Assembly (NCBI GenBank): GCA_017861095.1 | Contig: JAGFXI010000070.1 | Span: forward strand, 1-8,421 | Source of the DNA: Deltaproteobacteria bacterium | GTDB lineage: Bacteria; Desulfobacterota; Syntrophobacteria; BM002 | Length of the DNA: 8,421 nt | Reading direction: 5' to 3' | Part shown: in pieces, positions 1 to 6,579 of the stretch | Position numbering within the stretch: position 1 is the first letter of the stretch | How the letters are laid out: each line of letters starts with the position of its first letter | Position numbers and translations under genes: made by a program | The notes under the pieces: model-generated | The model's input: the letters and a program-made list of their open reading frames with translations, nothing else | The model's database searches: none | What the model was told of the DNA's origin: nothing

Positions 1-97
1 GGCAAGTGAGCCCTGCATCGAGGCTGATCTTCTGGACCCGGCAGCCGAAACGCTCGCGGAGCACCGTGTTGAGATCGAGATACCGTCTGGTCAACAT
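1..97 (-). CDS. TIGR01212-type radical SAM protein, N-terminal fragment
   Basis: The minus strand from the ATG at 95-97 is open to the window edge and encodes 32 residues, then the first base (C) of a further codon. The peptide begins MLTRRYLDLNTVLRERFG and ends KISLDAGLTC. This fits the start of the TIGR01212 radical SAM family (E. coli YhcC, B. subtilis YtqA), whose members open with a 'RY..LN.YL+..FG..V.K+.LD.G.TCPNRDG' pattern. The final Cys would be the first of the cluster-binding cysteines, and the next codon could encode the expected Pro. The rest of the gene lies outside the window, so the radical SAM core cannot be checked. It is divergent from mnmG with 68 bp between the starts. 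No Shine-Dalgarno is seen, and a -10-like TATACT ends only 7 nt before the ATG, so the message could be leaderless. Family members are of unsettled function. The identification rests on a short match recalled from memory. Confidence 0.68.
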   Translation of the reverse strand, partial: MLTRRYLDLNTVLRERFGCRVQKISLDAGLTC

Positions 98-116
98 ACA
101 AAGTAGTATATATAAT
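88..116 (+). promoter_or_regulatory. Probable sigma70 promoter of mnmG
   Basis: A perfect TATAAT at 111-116 is preceded, with a 17-bp spacer, by TGGTCA at 88-93 (4 of 6 matches to TTGACA). Transcription would start near 123, leaving a leader of about 43 nt before the mnmG ATG at 166. The -35 element and most of the spacer overlap the first codons and upstream edge of the divergent radical SAM gene. Confidence 0.55.
105..110 (-). promoter_or_regulatory. Candidate -10 element of the divergent radical SAM gene
   Basis: On the minus strand TATACT (5 of 6 matches to TATAAT) lies directly next to the mnmG -10 element. It is followed by 7 nt and then the radical SAM ATG at 97. No good -35 is seen; the best at a 17-bp spacing is TGGCTC at 128-133. 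If used, it would give a leaderless or nearly leaderless transcript. Confidence 0.3.
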
Positions 117-165
117 CCCCGCTGCAAGAGCCAGGGATGCCCCCACGAAGTAGTCGGGAACTTTC

Positions 166-2079
166 ATGAGTGTATATCCTAAGAGCTACGACGTCATCGT
201 TGTCGGCGCCGGCCATGCAGGATGCGAGGCAGCCCTCGCCGCAGCGCGCATGGGCTGCCGAACCCTGGTGTTCAGCATCTTCCTCGACACGGTGGCTCAT
301 ATGCCCTGTTCGCCCTCTGTGGGCGGATTAGGGAAAGGGCACCTGGTACGAGAGGTGGACGCTCTCGGCGGGGAGATCGCCAAGGTCACGGACCAGACCG
401 CCATCCAGTTTCGAACCCTCAACACTCGGAAGGGACCGGCGGTACAGGGGACCAGAACCCAAAATGACAAGGTGCGCTACCGCACCTGCATGAAAGCCGT
501 CATCGAGCGTCAGGAGAACCTGGAGGTCAAACAGTCACTGGTGGAGGAACTCCTAGTGGAAGGGAACCGAATCGTTGGGGTTCGTGACCACCTCGGGGTC
601 GAGTTCCTAAGTTCCGCGGTGGTCCTCACCACCGGGACCTTCCTCCACGGTCTGATCCACATCGGCAATCAGCAGATACCTTCGGGCCGGGCCGGCGAGT
701 TTCCCGCCAATGGATTGGCGGATAATCTCGCCGGCCTCGGGTTTCAGCTGGGCCGCATGAAGACCGGGACCCCAGCGCGAATACGGCGAAAGAGCATCGA
801 TTTCTCTCAGTTCACAGAGCAAAAGGGCGATGAGGACCCGCGCCCCTTCTCCCTCTTCACCAAGACGATCCTGCTCCCCCAGGTCTCCTGCTTCATCGGC
901 CGCACTCACACTCGGACCCACGAAATCGTCCGACGGCATATCCATCTCTCTCCCCTGTACAGCGGCGCCATTAGAGGTGTGTCCGCTCGGTACTGCCCGT
1001 CGCTGGAAGATAAGGTGGTGAAATTCCCCCATAAGGAGCACCACCAGATCATCCTGGAGCCAGAGGGGTTGGATACGGAAGAGATTTACGCGAGCGGTAC
1101 CGGTAACTCGCTGCCCTACGAGATTCAGCTCCAGCTGGTGCGATCGGTGCCGGGTCTGGAGGAGGCGGAGATCATGCGCTGCGCCTACGCCATCGAGTAC
1201 GACTTCGTCTTACCCACCCAGCTGCTGCCGACCCTCGAAAGTAAGAGAATCAAGGGGCTGTTCTTGGCCGGACAGATCAACGGCACTTCGGGTTACGAAG
1301 AAGCTGCGGCGCAGGGGATCTACGGTGGGATCAACGCGGCGCTCCAGGTGCAGAAACGACCGCCCCTCATCCTGGATCGCTCCGAGGCCTATATCGGGGT
1401 CATGGTGGACGATCTGGTGACCCGGGGAACTCGGGAACCCTACCGTATATTCACCTCGCGGGCCGAGTACCGGCTCCTTCTTCGGGAGGACAACGCCGAC
1501 TTCCGCCTCATGGGAAAGGGCCACGAGTTAGGGCTCATAGGCGGTGATATGCTCAAAGAGATGCGGGAGCGAAAGCGACAGCTCGCCGTTGAACTGGACC
1601 GCATCGGCAGGGTGCGGCTCAAGTCTACGGAGGAGGTAAATAGCTACCTGCGCGGCAAGAAATCGGCTCCCCTCGGCGGCAGCGTCCCCCTGGTTCAACT
1701 CCTGAAGCGGCCGGAGTTCGCCTACGCTGATCTCGAGGCCCTGGGGGAGGGAGCTCCCGATCTGCCGGCACCGGTGAAGCGGCAGGTGGAAATCCATTGT
1801 AAGTATGAGGGGTATCTGCAGCGGCAGGAAGCGGAGGCACGGAAATTCAAGGACCTCGAGCGGATGAGAATTCCTGAGGGATTCGACTACCAACTGGTGC
1901 CGGGTCTCTCCCACGAGGTGAGGCAGCGTCTCATGGAGATACGGCCAACCTCACTGGGACAGGCTTCGAGGATTCCGGGAATCACGGCGGCAGCCATCTC
2001 TGTTCTCATGGTCTATCTCAAGCGCTATCGGGAGGGGGATCTACGCCTTGCCGGCGCTGCGACAGCTCCGGCGCCGTGA
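166..2079 (+). CDS. mnmG: tRNA uridine-5-carboxymethylaminomethyl(34) synthesis enzyme MnmG
   Basis: MnmG (GidA) is a cytoplasmic FAD protein that works with the GTPase MnmE. Together they install the (carboxymethyl)aminomethyl group on the wobble uridine U34 of certain tRNAs, using methylene-tetrahydrofolate, FAD and NADH. The product has 637 residues, close to the usual ~630. Near the N-terminus is the dinucleotide-binding motif GAGHAG (14-19). The catalytic cysteines expected from E. coli numbering are present as Cys48 (in MPCSPSVGG) and Cys277 (in RYCPSLEDK). Other family blocks are GKGHLVREVDALGG, MKTGTPARI, AGQINGTSGYEEAAAQG, EPYRIFTSRAEYRLLLREDNAD and the C-terminal helical GQASRIPGITAAAISVL. 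The start is fixed by alignment to the family N-terminus; the Shine-Dalgarno is weak (GGGAA). The gene is apart from mnmE, rsmG and parAB, its common partners, and sits between a divergent radical SAM gene and a convergent usp gene. It appears intact, and the identification is secure. Confidence 0.98.
   Translation: MSVYPKSYDVIVVGAGHAGCEAALAAARMGCRTLVFSIFLDTVAHMPCSPSVGGLGKGHLVREVDALGGEIAKVTDQTAIQFRTLNTRKGPAVQGTRTQNDKVRYRTCMKAVIERQENLEVKQSLVEELLVEGNRIVGVRDHLGVEFLSSAVVLTTGTFLHGLIHIGNQQIPSGRAGEFPANGLADNLAGLGFQLGRMKTGTPARIRRKSIDFSQFTEQKGDEDPRPFSLFTKTILLPQVSCFIGRTHTRTHEIVRRHIHLSPLYSGAIRGVSARYCPSLEDKVVKFPHKEHHQIILEPEGLDTEEIYASGTGNSLPYEIQLQLVRSVPGLEEAEIMRCAYAIEYDFVLPTQLLPTLESKRIKGLFLAGQINGTSGYEEAAAQGIYGGINAALQVQKRPPLILDRSEAYIGVMVDDLVTRGTREPYRIFTSRAEYRLLLREDNADFRLMGKGHELGLIGGDMLKEMRERKRQLAVELDRIGRVRLKSTEEVNSYLRGKKSAPLGGSVPLVQLLKRPEFAYADLEALGEGAPDLPAPVKRQVEIHCKYEGYLQRQEAEARKFKDLERMRIPEGFDYQLVPGLSHEVRQRLMEIRPTSLGQASRIPGITAAAISVLMVYLKRYREGDLRLAGAATAPAP
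2050..2072 (+). terminator. Weak hairpin at the 3' end of mnmG
   Basis: The last codons of mnmG can fold as a 10-bp stem (2050-2059 with 2063-2072) with one C-T mismatch and a CGA loop. The only T-run (TTTT at 2088-2091) is about 15 nt further on, so this is not a classical intrinsic terminator. It may still slow read-through between the convergent mnmG and usp genes, which are 20 bp apart. Confidence 0.25.
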
Positions 2080-2099
2080 GGAAGGAATTTTGTCGCGGC

Positions 2100-3107
2100 T
2101 CAGGAGACAAGCCAGACGGCGAGCCCGTCGGCCTGCGAAATCACCTTGCTCGTGACTCTCCCGATAATGAACTGCCGGACCTGGGAGAGGCCTCGGCGCC
2201 CGAGGACAATGGTGCCATAATTGCCCGCCCTGGCCTCCCTGAGGATGTCTGCCGATCGGGATGAGCTCTCCAGGGTGTACTTGGTATTGATCCGTGACGG
2301 AGAAACCCCGGCCTTTTCCAGCCGCTCGGCATACTCGCTCAGCATGGACTCCGTATCCCGGGTGATCTTGGTCAGCCACTTCTGTTCCCGCTTTTCGCTT
2401 CTCGGGATGAGATTTGTGGCATAAGTGAGGCTGAGCTGGCGCACCACGTGGTACAGGGTTATCTCCGCCGATGTATGCTTGGCGAACGATCCGAGGTAGT
2501 GGACCGCCTTCTGCGAGTTCTCGGAGCCATCCACCGCAAGGAGCAGCTTGCTCGCTTGGATTCTTCCGCCTACCACCCAGACTGGAACTTCCCGCACCGC
2601 GGAGATAATCTTGGCGCAGACGCTCCCGAGGAAGAATCCCCCCTCCACCTTGCTGAGACCTCTTCTGCCGATGACCACTGCATCGTAGCCACGTTTAGCC
2701 TCGGCAACGATATCCCTGGCAATCCCCACTTCCTGCTCTTGGAGGATCAGCCCCACCTGGTTCTCCGGAACATTCGCCTCCACCAGGATGCTCCGGGCGT
2801 GATCCAATAATGACTGGCCCACTCCTTTCATGTCCCGCTTCCACTGGGCATACTTCCCCTTAAAGGTTTGACGGAAGTAGACCTGAGCCTCGAGGTCCAT
2901 GAATACCTCGGGGGCAGCGGGGACCACATAGAGAAGGTTGACCTTGAGGGTAGATGGCGCCCAGTGCCTGGCAACATATTCCACGGCGTGGAAGGCGTAC
3001 TGGGAGCCGTCCACAGCAACCAGCATCCTCTTGGGTTTGGCTATGCTTGCTTGTCTTTTCAGGGTTCGCGGGATTCTCGCCTCGGATTTCCTGCTGTCCT
3101 CGACCAT
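2100..3107 (-). CDS. Tandem-domain universal stress protein (UspA family)
   Basis: The product has 335 residues in two UspA domains, roughly 26-178 and 186-335. Each opens with the beta-1 motif (RMLVAVDGS with Asp33; KLLLAVDGS with Asp193) and carries the family's glycine-rich nucleotide loop. Domain 1 has G147-RR-G150, ten residues, then G161-S162, one residue longer than the canonical G-2x-G-9x-G(S/T). Domain 2 has exact spacing, G303-RR-G306 to G316, but Arg317 replaces the Ser/Thr that usually contacts phosphate. Tandem Usp proteins are cytoplasmic, often bind ATP or AMP, and are linked to stress, starvation and anaerobic survival; the exact role here is unknown. The ATG at 3107 is preferred over an in-frame TTG at 3140 because AAGGA lies 7 nt upstream of it. 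A basic stretch of about 25 residues precedes domain 1. The gene is monocistronic, convergent with mnmG, and preceded by a possible promoter and two palindromes. Confidence 0.93.
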   Translation of the reverse strand: MVEDSRKSEARIPRTLKRQASIAKPKRMLVAVDGSQYAFHAVEYVARHWAPSTLKVNLLYVVPAAPEVFMDLEAQVYFRQTFKGKYAQWKRDMKGVGQSLLDHARSILVEANVPENQVGLILQEQEVGIARDIVAEAKRGYDAVVIGRRGLSKVEGGFFLGSVCAKIISAVREVPVWVVGGRIQASKLLLAVDGSENSQKAVHYLGSFAKHTSAEITLYHVVRQLSLTYATNLIPRSEKREQKWLTKITRDTESMLSEYAERLEKAGVSPSRINTKYTLESSSRSADILREARAGNYGTIVLGRRGLSQVRQFIIGRVTSKVISQADGLAVWLVS

Positions 3108-3183
3108 GGCGAATCCTTCGAGAGGCAGAGAGGCAACCAACCCAAAGGCGGGGTCGGACTTCTGGTAAAGATACTACAAGTTT

Positions 3184-3213
3184 AGTATATGGCTTAGTGG
3201 GGTGGGCATGCAA
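3184..3213 (-). promoter_or_regulatory. Candidate promoter of the usp gene
   Basis: On the minus strand TATACT (3189-3184) is preceded, with an 18-bp spacer, by TTGCAT (3213-3208), a weak -35 with 3 of 6 matches. Transcription would start near 3177, giving a leader of about 70 nt before the ATG at 3107. The weak -35 lies immediately next to the two GGGGA..TTTCCC palindromes, which would suit an activator-dependent promoter. Confidence 0.4.
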
Positions 3214-3250
3214 TGGGGAGTTTCCCGCAAAGAGGGTGGGGAATTTCCCC
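3214..3250 (+). repeat. Two direct copies of a GGGGA-TTTCCC palindrome upstream of usp
   Basis: TGGGGAGTTTCCC (3214-3226) and TGGGGAATTTCCCC (3237-3250) are direct repeats matching at 12 of 13 positions, with starts 23 bp apart. Each is itself near-palindromic, GGGGA facing TCCC(C). They lie just upstream of the candidate usp -35 and about 50 bp past the stop of the receiver gene ending at 3300. Two symmetric sites about two helical turns apart are typical of a dimeric regulator, but no known binding protein is recognised. The right-hand copy borders a short CCTTC-ACC-GAAGG hairpin. Confidence 0.45.
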
Positions 3251-3299
3251 TTCACCGAAGGACTGCGAATAGCTCGTGACGCCAGCTCTGATGGGTCGC

Positions 3300-3698
3300 C
3301 TAGCCCGCCTTCCCAAGAAGCAAAGAGACGTTGTGAAGCAGGTCTTGAGGCATGACCGGCTTTTCCATGAAGATGTCTGCAGCAAGCCAGTCCATGTCCT
3401 GATCGATTGTTCGCTTGTACCCTTTTTCGGTGTCAGGTCTCGCAGAGACAATCATAATCGGAATTCGACCCGTGTCGTCCCGCTTCTTCAGGGAAGTGGC
3501 AAAAGAGATTCCCTCGTCCATGGCTGCCATCATGACGTCAAGGATGATGAGATCGGGCCGCCGGCTCACCAAGTTCTCCAACCCGTCGGCGGTGTTGTTG
3601 ACGGTGTCGACCGCGTAGCCGTACTCGATGAGAATTGCCGAGCAGATCTCAAGAAAGCTCGGGTCATCGTCGATGATGAGAATTCTCTTCTGACTCAT
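3300..3698 (-). CDS. Stand-alone response regulator receiver
   Basis: This single CheY-like receiver of 132 residues has no output domain. Its catalytic set is complete: the acidic residues Asp10-Asp12 at the end of beta-1 (RILIIDDD), phospho-acceptor Asp54 (LIILDVMM), Ser85 (MIVSARPD) and Lys113-Pro114 (FMEKP). It should therefore accept phosphate from the kinase encoded just upstream. The ATG overlaps the kinase TGA in an ATGA arrangement (3695-3698), so the two genes are translationally coupled. An AAGGAG Shine-Dalgarno lies 9 nt before the start, inside the kinase gene. Without an output domain, the signal must pass by protein-protein contact, for example to a phosphotransfer protein, a diguanylate cyclase or another regulator encoded elsewhere. 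No clear terminator follows; the 190 bp to usp holds a small hairpin and the tandem palindromes. The family call is secure; the downstream target is unknown. Confidence 0.93.
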   Translation of the reverse strand: MSQKRILIIDDDPSFLEICSAILIEYGYAVDTVNNTADGLENLVSRRPDLIILDVMMAAMDEGISFATSLKKRDDTGRIPIMIVSARPDTEKGYKRTIDQDMDWLAADIFMEKPVMPQDLLHNVSLLLGKAG

Positions 3699-5344
3699 GA
3701 GACTAGGCTCCTTCCCTGTGATTTTGGCAGTTCAAAGATGAAATTGATCCATTCGCCTTCTTGCCCCTCCGCCCAGATCTTTCCTCCGTGCCGGTTCACA
3801 ATGGTGCGGCAGATGAAAAGTCCCAATCCCGTTCCCTTGTTGGCTCCTTGCTGGACCTCAGCAATCCGGGTGAATTTTTGGAAGAGCCGCTCCATCTGTT
3901 CCTGGGCTACCCCTTGACCGTCGTTCCATACCTCGAACCGGTAGCGATCGCCCTCGTCGATGGCCCGGAGCCGGATCCGTCCGCCAGCGCGCCCGTACTT
4001 GCAGCCGTTGCCCACGAGATTCCGGTACACGACGCGGAGGAGCTCCGAGTCCCCCTCCAGGACCACGTCTTCGCCCACGGTGCTTTCCACCTCCATCCCG
4101 TGAGCGGAGATCATTGCAGATAGCTCGGCCAGAACGGGCTCGACTACCTCAGAGCCGAGACGGAGGATGAGGGGCGTGAATCTCAGCTCATCCTTCTCGA
4201 TCCGGGATAGATCGAGGTAATTCCTGATCATGGTCATGGACTGATCGAGGTTTCGGCAGATGAGCCCTACCATTCTCTCCTGCATGGGGGTGAGGGGGCC
4301 GAAAATCCTCTGGAGTACGGAATGGGCGGACATGGTACTGTTGGCGATCGGGGTCTTGAGCTCATGGGTGACGAAGCTCAGCATGTCCATGTAGCTCCTA
4401 TTGAGCTTTCTGAGGTCCTCATTGGTCTGCCTCAACTCCCGCTGGTACAGATCAAGCTTGAAGAGCATGTGACAGAAGGCGTCTCCCAGCTGGGCGATCT
4501 CGTCTCCGGCCTCAGTTTGGTATACTTGGCAGTCCAGGCACTTCAGAGGCCTCTCCTCTGGGCTGTCCAGTTCGCCGCCCTCCTGTCCGGGGACGTCGTC
4601 TCGGAGCCAACAGGGAGGAGCGCCCCGCTCGTAAGCCGGGCAGGCAGAGAGCTTCCACCCCTCCCGTTTCCAGCATTTCACCAGAGCCCTGAGATTGCCG
4701 CTTTCGCCGAACTTCCCCCGGCTTACCTCACCGGCCAGGTTGCTGAGCTGGGTGATGGGATCTGTGATCTGGCGAGAAAACCAGGTGCTCAGGAAGACGG
4801 CTATGGTGATCACCAGGGTAAGCAACCCAAGGAGGATCTGGACGAGGGGTTGAATTACCTGGTCAATAGAGCCCTTGCTAAGACCGACGCGGACGGTCGC
4901 GATGGGGTGGATGCCTTCATAGAGACCCAGAGCGGTGTCGTAGACTGAGCCCATAGAGGTCTCGATGAGCCTGGTCTGGCGACCCTGGCCGGGAGCGAGG
5001 ATGTTGTCCTGGATCAGTGCGTCCGGAAAGTCCGAGAGAAACGTATGGGCTACCACCCGGTGGGATGCATCCAACACGAAGATATAGAGAAGGTTTGGAT
5101 TCATCCATTTCTCGGTGAACATCACATCGAGCAGGTTCGGCTTATCGTTTGCTGTGAGGTAGCGCTGGGCGCGGGCGGCGATGCTCTCGGCGATAGTGAG
5201 GCCCCGGCTCACGATCTGGCGGGTTAGGTTGGGAAATACGATGAGCTGGATACTGAGCCAGGAGACTGCGGTGATGAAGGCGATCACCACAAAGGTACTG
5301 GCCGCGATCTTCTGCCTCACGCTCAAGTTCGCGAAGCGCCGCAT
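3695..5344 (-). CDS. Transmembrane sensor histidine kinase with cysteine-rich HAMP insert
   Basis: This inner-membrane kinase has 549 residues. Order: TM1 (about 12-37); a periplasmic Cache-like sensor (about 38-165) containing YIFVLDASHRVVAHTF; TM2 (about 166-189); HAMP helix 1 (about 191-215, Pro196); a cysteine-rich insert (224-272); HAMP helix 2 starting DEIAQLGDAF (281-290); then a coiled linker to the kinase core. The phospho-accepting His327 lies in FVTHELKTP. The ATPase domain shows N-box Asn442/Asn446 (RNLVGNGCKYG, with Gly-Cys where Ala-Ile is common), G1 NDGQG (474-478), F-box LFQKF and G2 GTGLGL (504-509). The insert has Cys224-Trp, Cys235-Pro-Ala-Tyr, Cys245-Trp and Cys269-x2-Cys272, resembling 'two-CW' segments found in some environmental kinases. 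The core appears active. The start is supported by AGGGAGA upstream. It follows the binding-protein gene by 41 bp and overlaps the receiver gene by 4 bp. Its likely partner is that receiver; its ligand is unknown. Confidence 0.95.
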   Translation of the reverse strand: MRRFANLSVRQKIAASTFVVIAFITAVSWLSIQLIVFPNLTRQIVSRGLTIAESIAARAQRYLTANDKPNLLDVMFTEKWMNPNLLYIFVLDASHRVVAHTFLSDFPDALIQDNILAPGQGRQTRLIETSMGSVYDTALGLYEGIHPIATVRVGLSKGSIDQVIQPLVQILLGLLTLVITIAVFLSTWFSRQITDPITQLSNLAGEVSRGKFGESGNLRALVKCWKREGWKLSACPAYERGAPPCWLRDDVPGQEGGELDSPEERPLKCLDCQVYQTEAGDEIAQLGDAFCHMLFKLDLYQRELRQTNEDLRKLNRSYMDMLSFVTHELKTPIANSTMSAHSVLQRIFGPLTPMQERMVGLICRNLDQSMTMIRNYLDLSRIEKDELRFTPLILRLGSEVVEPVLAELSAMISAHGMEVESTVGEDVVLEGDSELLRVVYRNLVGNGCKYGRAGGRIRLRAIDEGDRYRFEVWNDGQGVAQEQMERLFQKFTRIAEVQQGANKGTGLGLFICRTIVNRHGGKIWAEGQEGEWINFIFELPKSQGRSLVS

Positions 5345-5361
5345 CGTTAATTCTCCCTGGT

Positions 5362-5385
5362 CGCCCGCCTAATCCATGGCGGGCG
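5362..5385 (-). promoter_or_regulatory. Perfect intercistronic hairpin between binding protein and kinase
   Basis: CGCCCGCC (5362-5369) and GGCGGGCG (5378-5385) form a perfect 8-bp GC-only stem with an 8-nt loop, beginning at the base after the binding-protein stop codon. No T-run follows on the minus strand; the kinase Shine-Dalgarno (AGGGAGA) comes soon after. It therefore looks like a processing or 3'-end-protecting stem, or a partial attenuator, rather than a full terminator. Such hairpins after binding-protein genes are known to raise their expression over downstream genes, as in malE-malF. Confidence 0.65.
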
Positions 5386-6579
5386 TTACTGACGCTTCTC
5401 GCTCTTTAGGTTCATCACCAGCGCGAGTTCCCCAGCGTGGATCTGCGTGAAATAGACCTTATCGAGACCCTGGTGGTCCCGCGGGCCAAAGGTCACTGGA
5501 TTACCGATGCCCAGAGAGAAGTTCTGGATGGTCTCGACAGCATCGATGAACTTCTCGCGGTCAGGGACCGGACTCGCCCGTCGCAGCCCTTCCACCAATA
5601 TCTTCGCGTTGAGAAACCCCTCGAAACCGACGTAATTCGGTCTATCCTCCGGGTAGAAGCGCCCTAGGAGGCGTGTGTACTCCTCGGCTGCCGGGAGCAG
5701 CAAGATCGCACTCGGCGGTGGCACCACCTGGGTGATGATCACCCCGTCCCCGACAGGGCCGAGCCGTGTCGCAAGTTCCTCCGGCCCCACAAAGGAAACA
5801 CAATGGAAAATAGGGTTAAAGTGCCTGGCTTTGGCCAGCCGAATAAAGGCGGCGCAGGGTTCGTACGTTCCGATCATGATCACCGCTTCGGCCCCGGAAC
5901 CGAGGATCTGGGACAGCGCATCCTCGATCTCAAGACTCCCACGCCGATAATGACCCATGGCCACCGGCTCCAGGCCGTACCGCTTCAACGCGATCTGGGT
6001 CCCGGTTAATCCGTCAAAACCGTAGTCATCATATTGGTAGAAGACGGCGATCTTTCTCATACCAAGAGATTCTACGAACTCCCTCACCACCGCCCCGGTC
6101 TCCTGGTGGTACGAGGCCCGGATGTTGATGATGTAACGCTGGAAGGGGTTCCTGAGAATTTGGGCGCCAGTGAAGAGGCCGACCAAGGGTATGCGGGCCT
6201 CTTGGACCAGGCGCATAATCTTCACCGAAGTAGGAGTTCCCACATAGCAGGAGAGGGCAAACACCCGGTCCACTGCGATGAGTCTCTGGGTATTTTCGAG
6301 ACATCGCGGTGGGTCATACCCGTCATCGTAGGCGATGACTCGTATCTTGCGGCCGTGGACACCACCGGCCTCATTGACCTCGTTCAGATAGCTGAGAGCG
6401 CCGTGTAGGGTCTGGGTCCCAAGGAAGCTCGCGTGCCCGGTGAGGGCGAGGGAGGAACCCACGAGGATCTCTTGAGCGTCGAATCCGGGAGATTGGCCGG
6501 TCCCCGGCTTTTCACCCGGAGCACCGCCGGAGCAGGCCATGAGGATGAGAAACAGCAAGGGGTAGATCCAACGTTCCAT
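5386..6579 (-). CDS. Liv-type ABC substrate-binding lipoprotein (Peripla_BP_6)
   Basis: The product is a 397-residue periplasmic-binding protein of the branched-chain amino acid/amide type. It begins with a lipoprotein signal, MERWIYPLLFLILMAC, with lipobox LMAC and lipidated Cys16; Ser17 fits outer-membrane sorting in Gram-negative cells. The mature part shows the family pattern: ILVGSSLALTG (38-48), LNEVNEAGGVHGRKIRVIAYDD (65-86), DPPRCLENTQRLI (89-101), then the second lobe from KIAVFYQYDDYGFDG (176-190). Cys93 and Cys111 could form a disulfide like that of LivJ/LivK. The ATG at 6579 is chosen over in-frame ATGs at 6636 and 6642 because it places the signal peptide at the N-terminus and has AGGGGA about 9 nt upstream. 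No permease or ATPase gene is adjacent. The next genes are a kinase and its receiver, so the protein may act as a sensing partner, as TorT does for TorS. The ligand cannot be read from sequence; amino acids, amides or urea-like compounds are family examples. Confidence 0.92.
   Translation of the reverse strand: MERWIYPLLFLILMACSGGAPGEKPGTGQSPGFDAQEILVGSSLALTGHASFLGTQTLHGALSYLNEVNEAGGVHGRKIRVIAYDDGYDPPRCLENTQRLIAVDRVFALSCYVGTPTSVKIMRLVQEARIPLVGLFTGAQILRNPFQRYIINIRASYHQETGAVVREFVESLGMRKIAVFYQYDDYGFDGLTGTQIALKRYGLEPVAMGHYRRGSLEIEDALSQILGSGAEAVIMIGTYEPCAAFIRLAKARHFNPIFHCVSFVGPEELATRLGPVGDGVIITQVVPPPSAILLLPAAEEYTRLLGRFYPEDRPNYVGFEGFLNAKILVEGLRRASPVPDREKFIDAVETIQNFSLGIGNPVTFGPRDHQGLDKVYFTQIHAGELALVMNLKSEKRQ

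Noticed and set aside
2..106. Open plus-strand frame of 34 codons from the window edge ending in TAG at 104-106
   Set aside because: Its peptide matches nothing recognised, whereas the opposite strand reads as a radical SAM N-terminus.
1528..1914. 128-codon open frame antisense to mnmG
   Set aside because: It lies wholly inside a well-conserved gene, and its translation shows no recognisable domain; long shadow frames are expected at this GC content.
4322..4948. 208-codon open frame on the plus strand opposite the kinase
   Set aside because: It is a shadow of the kinase gene, whose domains are continuous and conserved; the antisense product has no recognisable motif.
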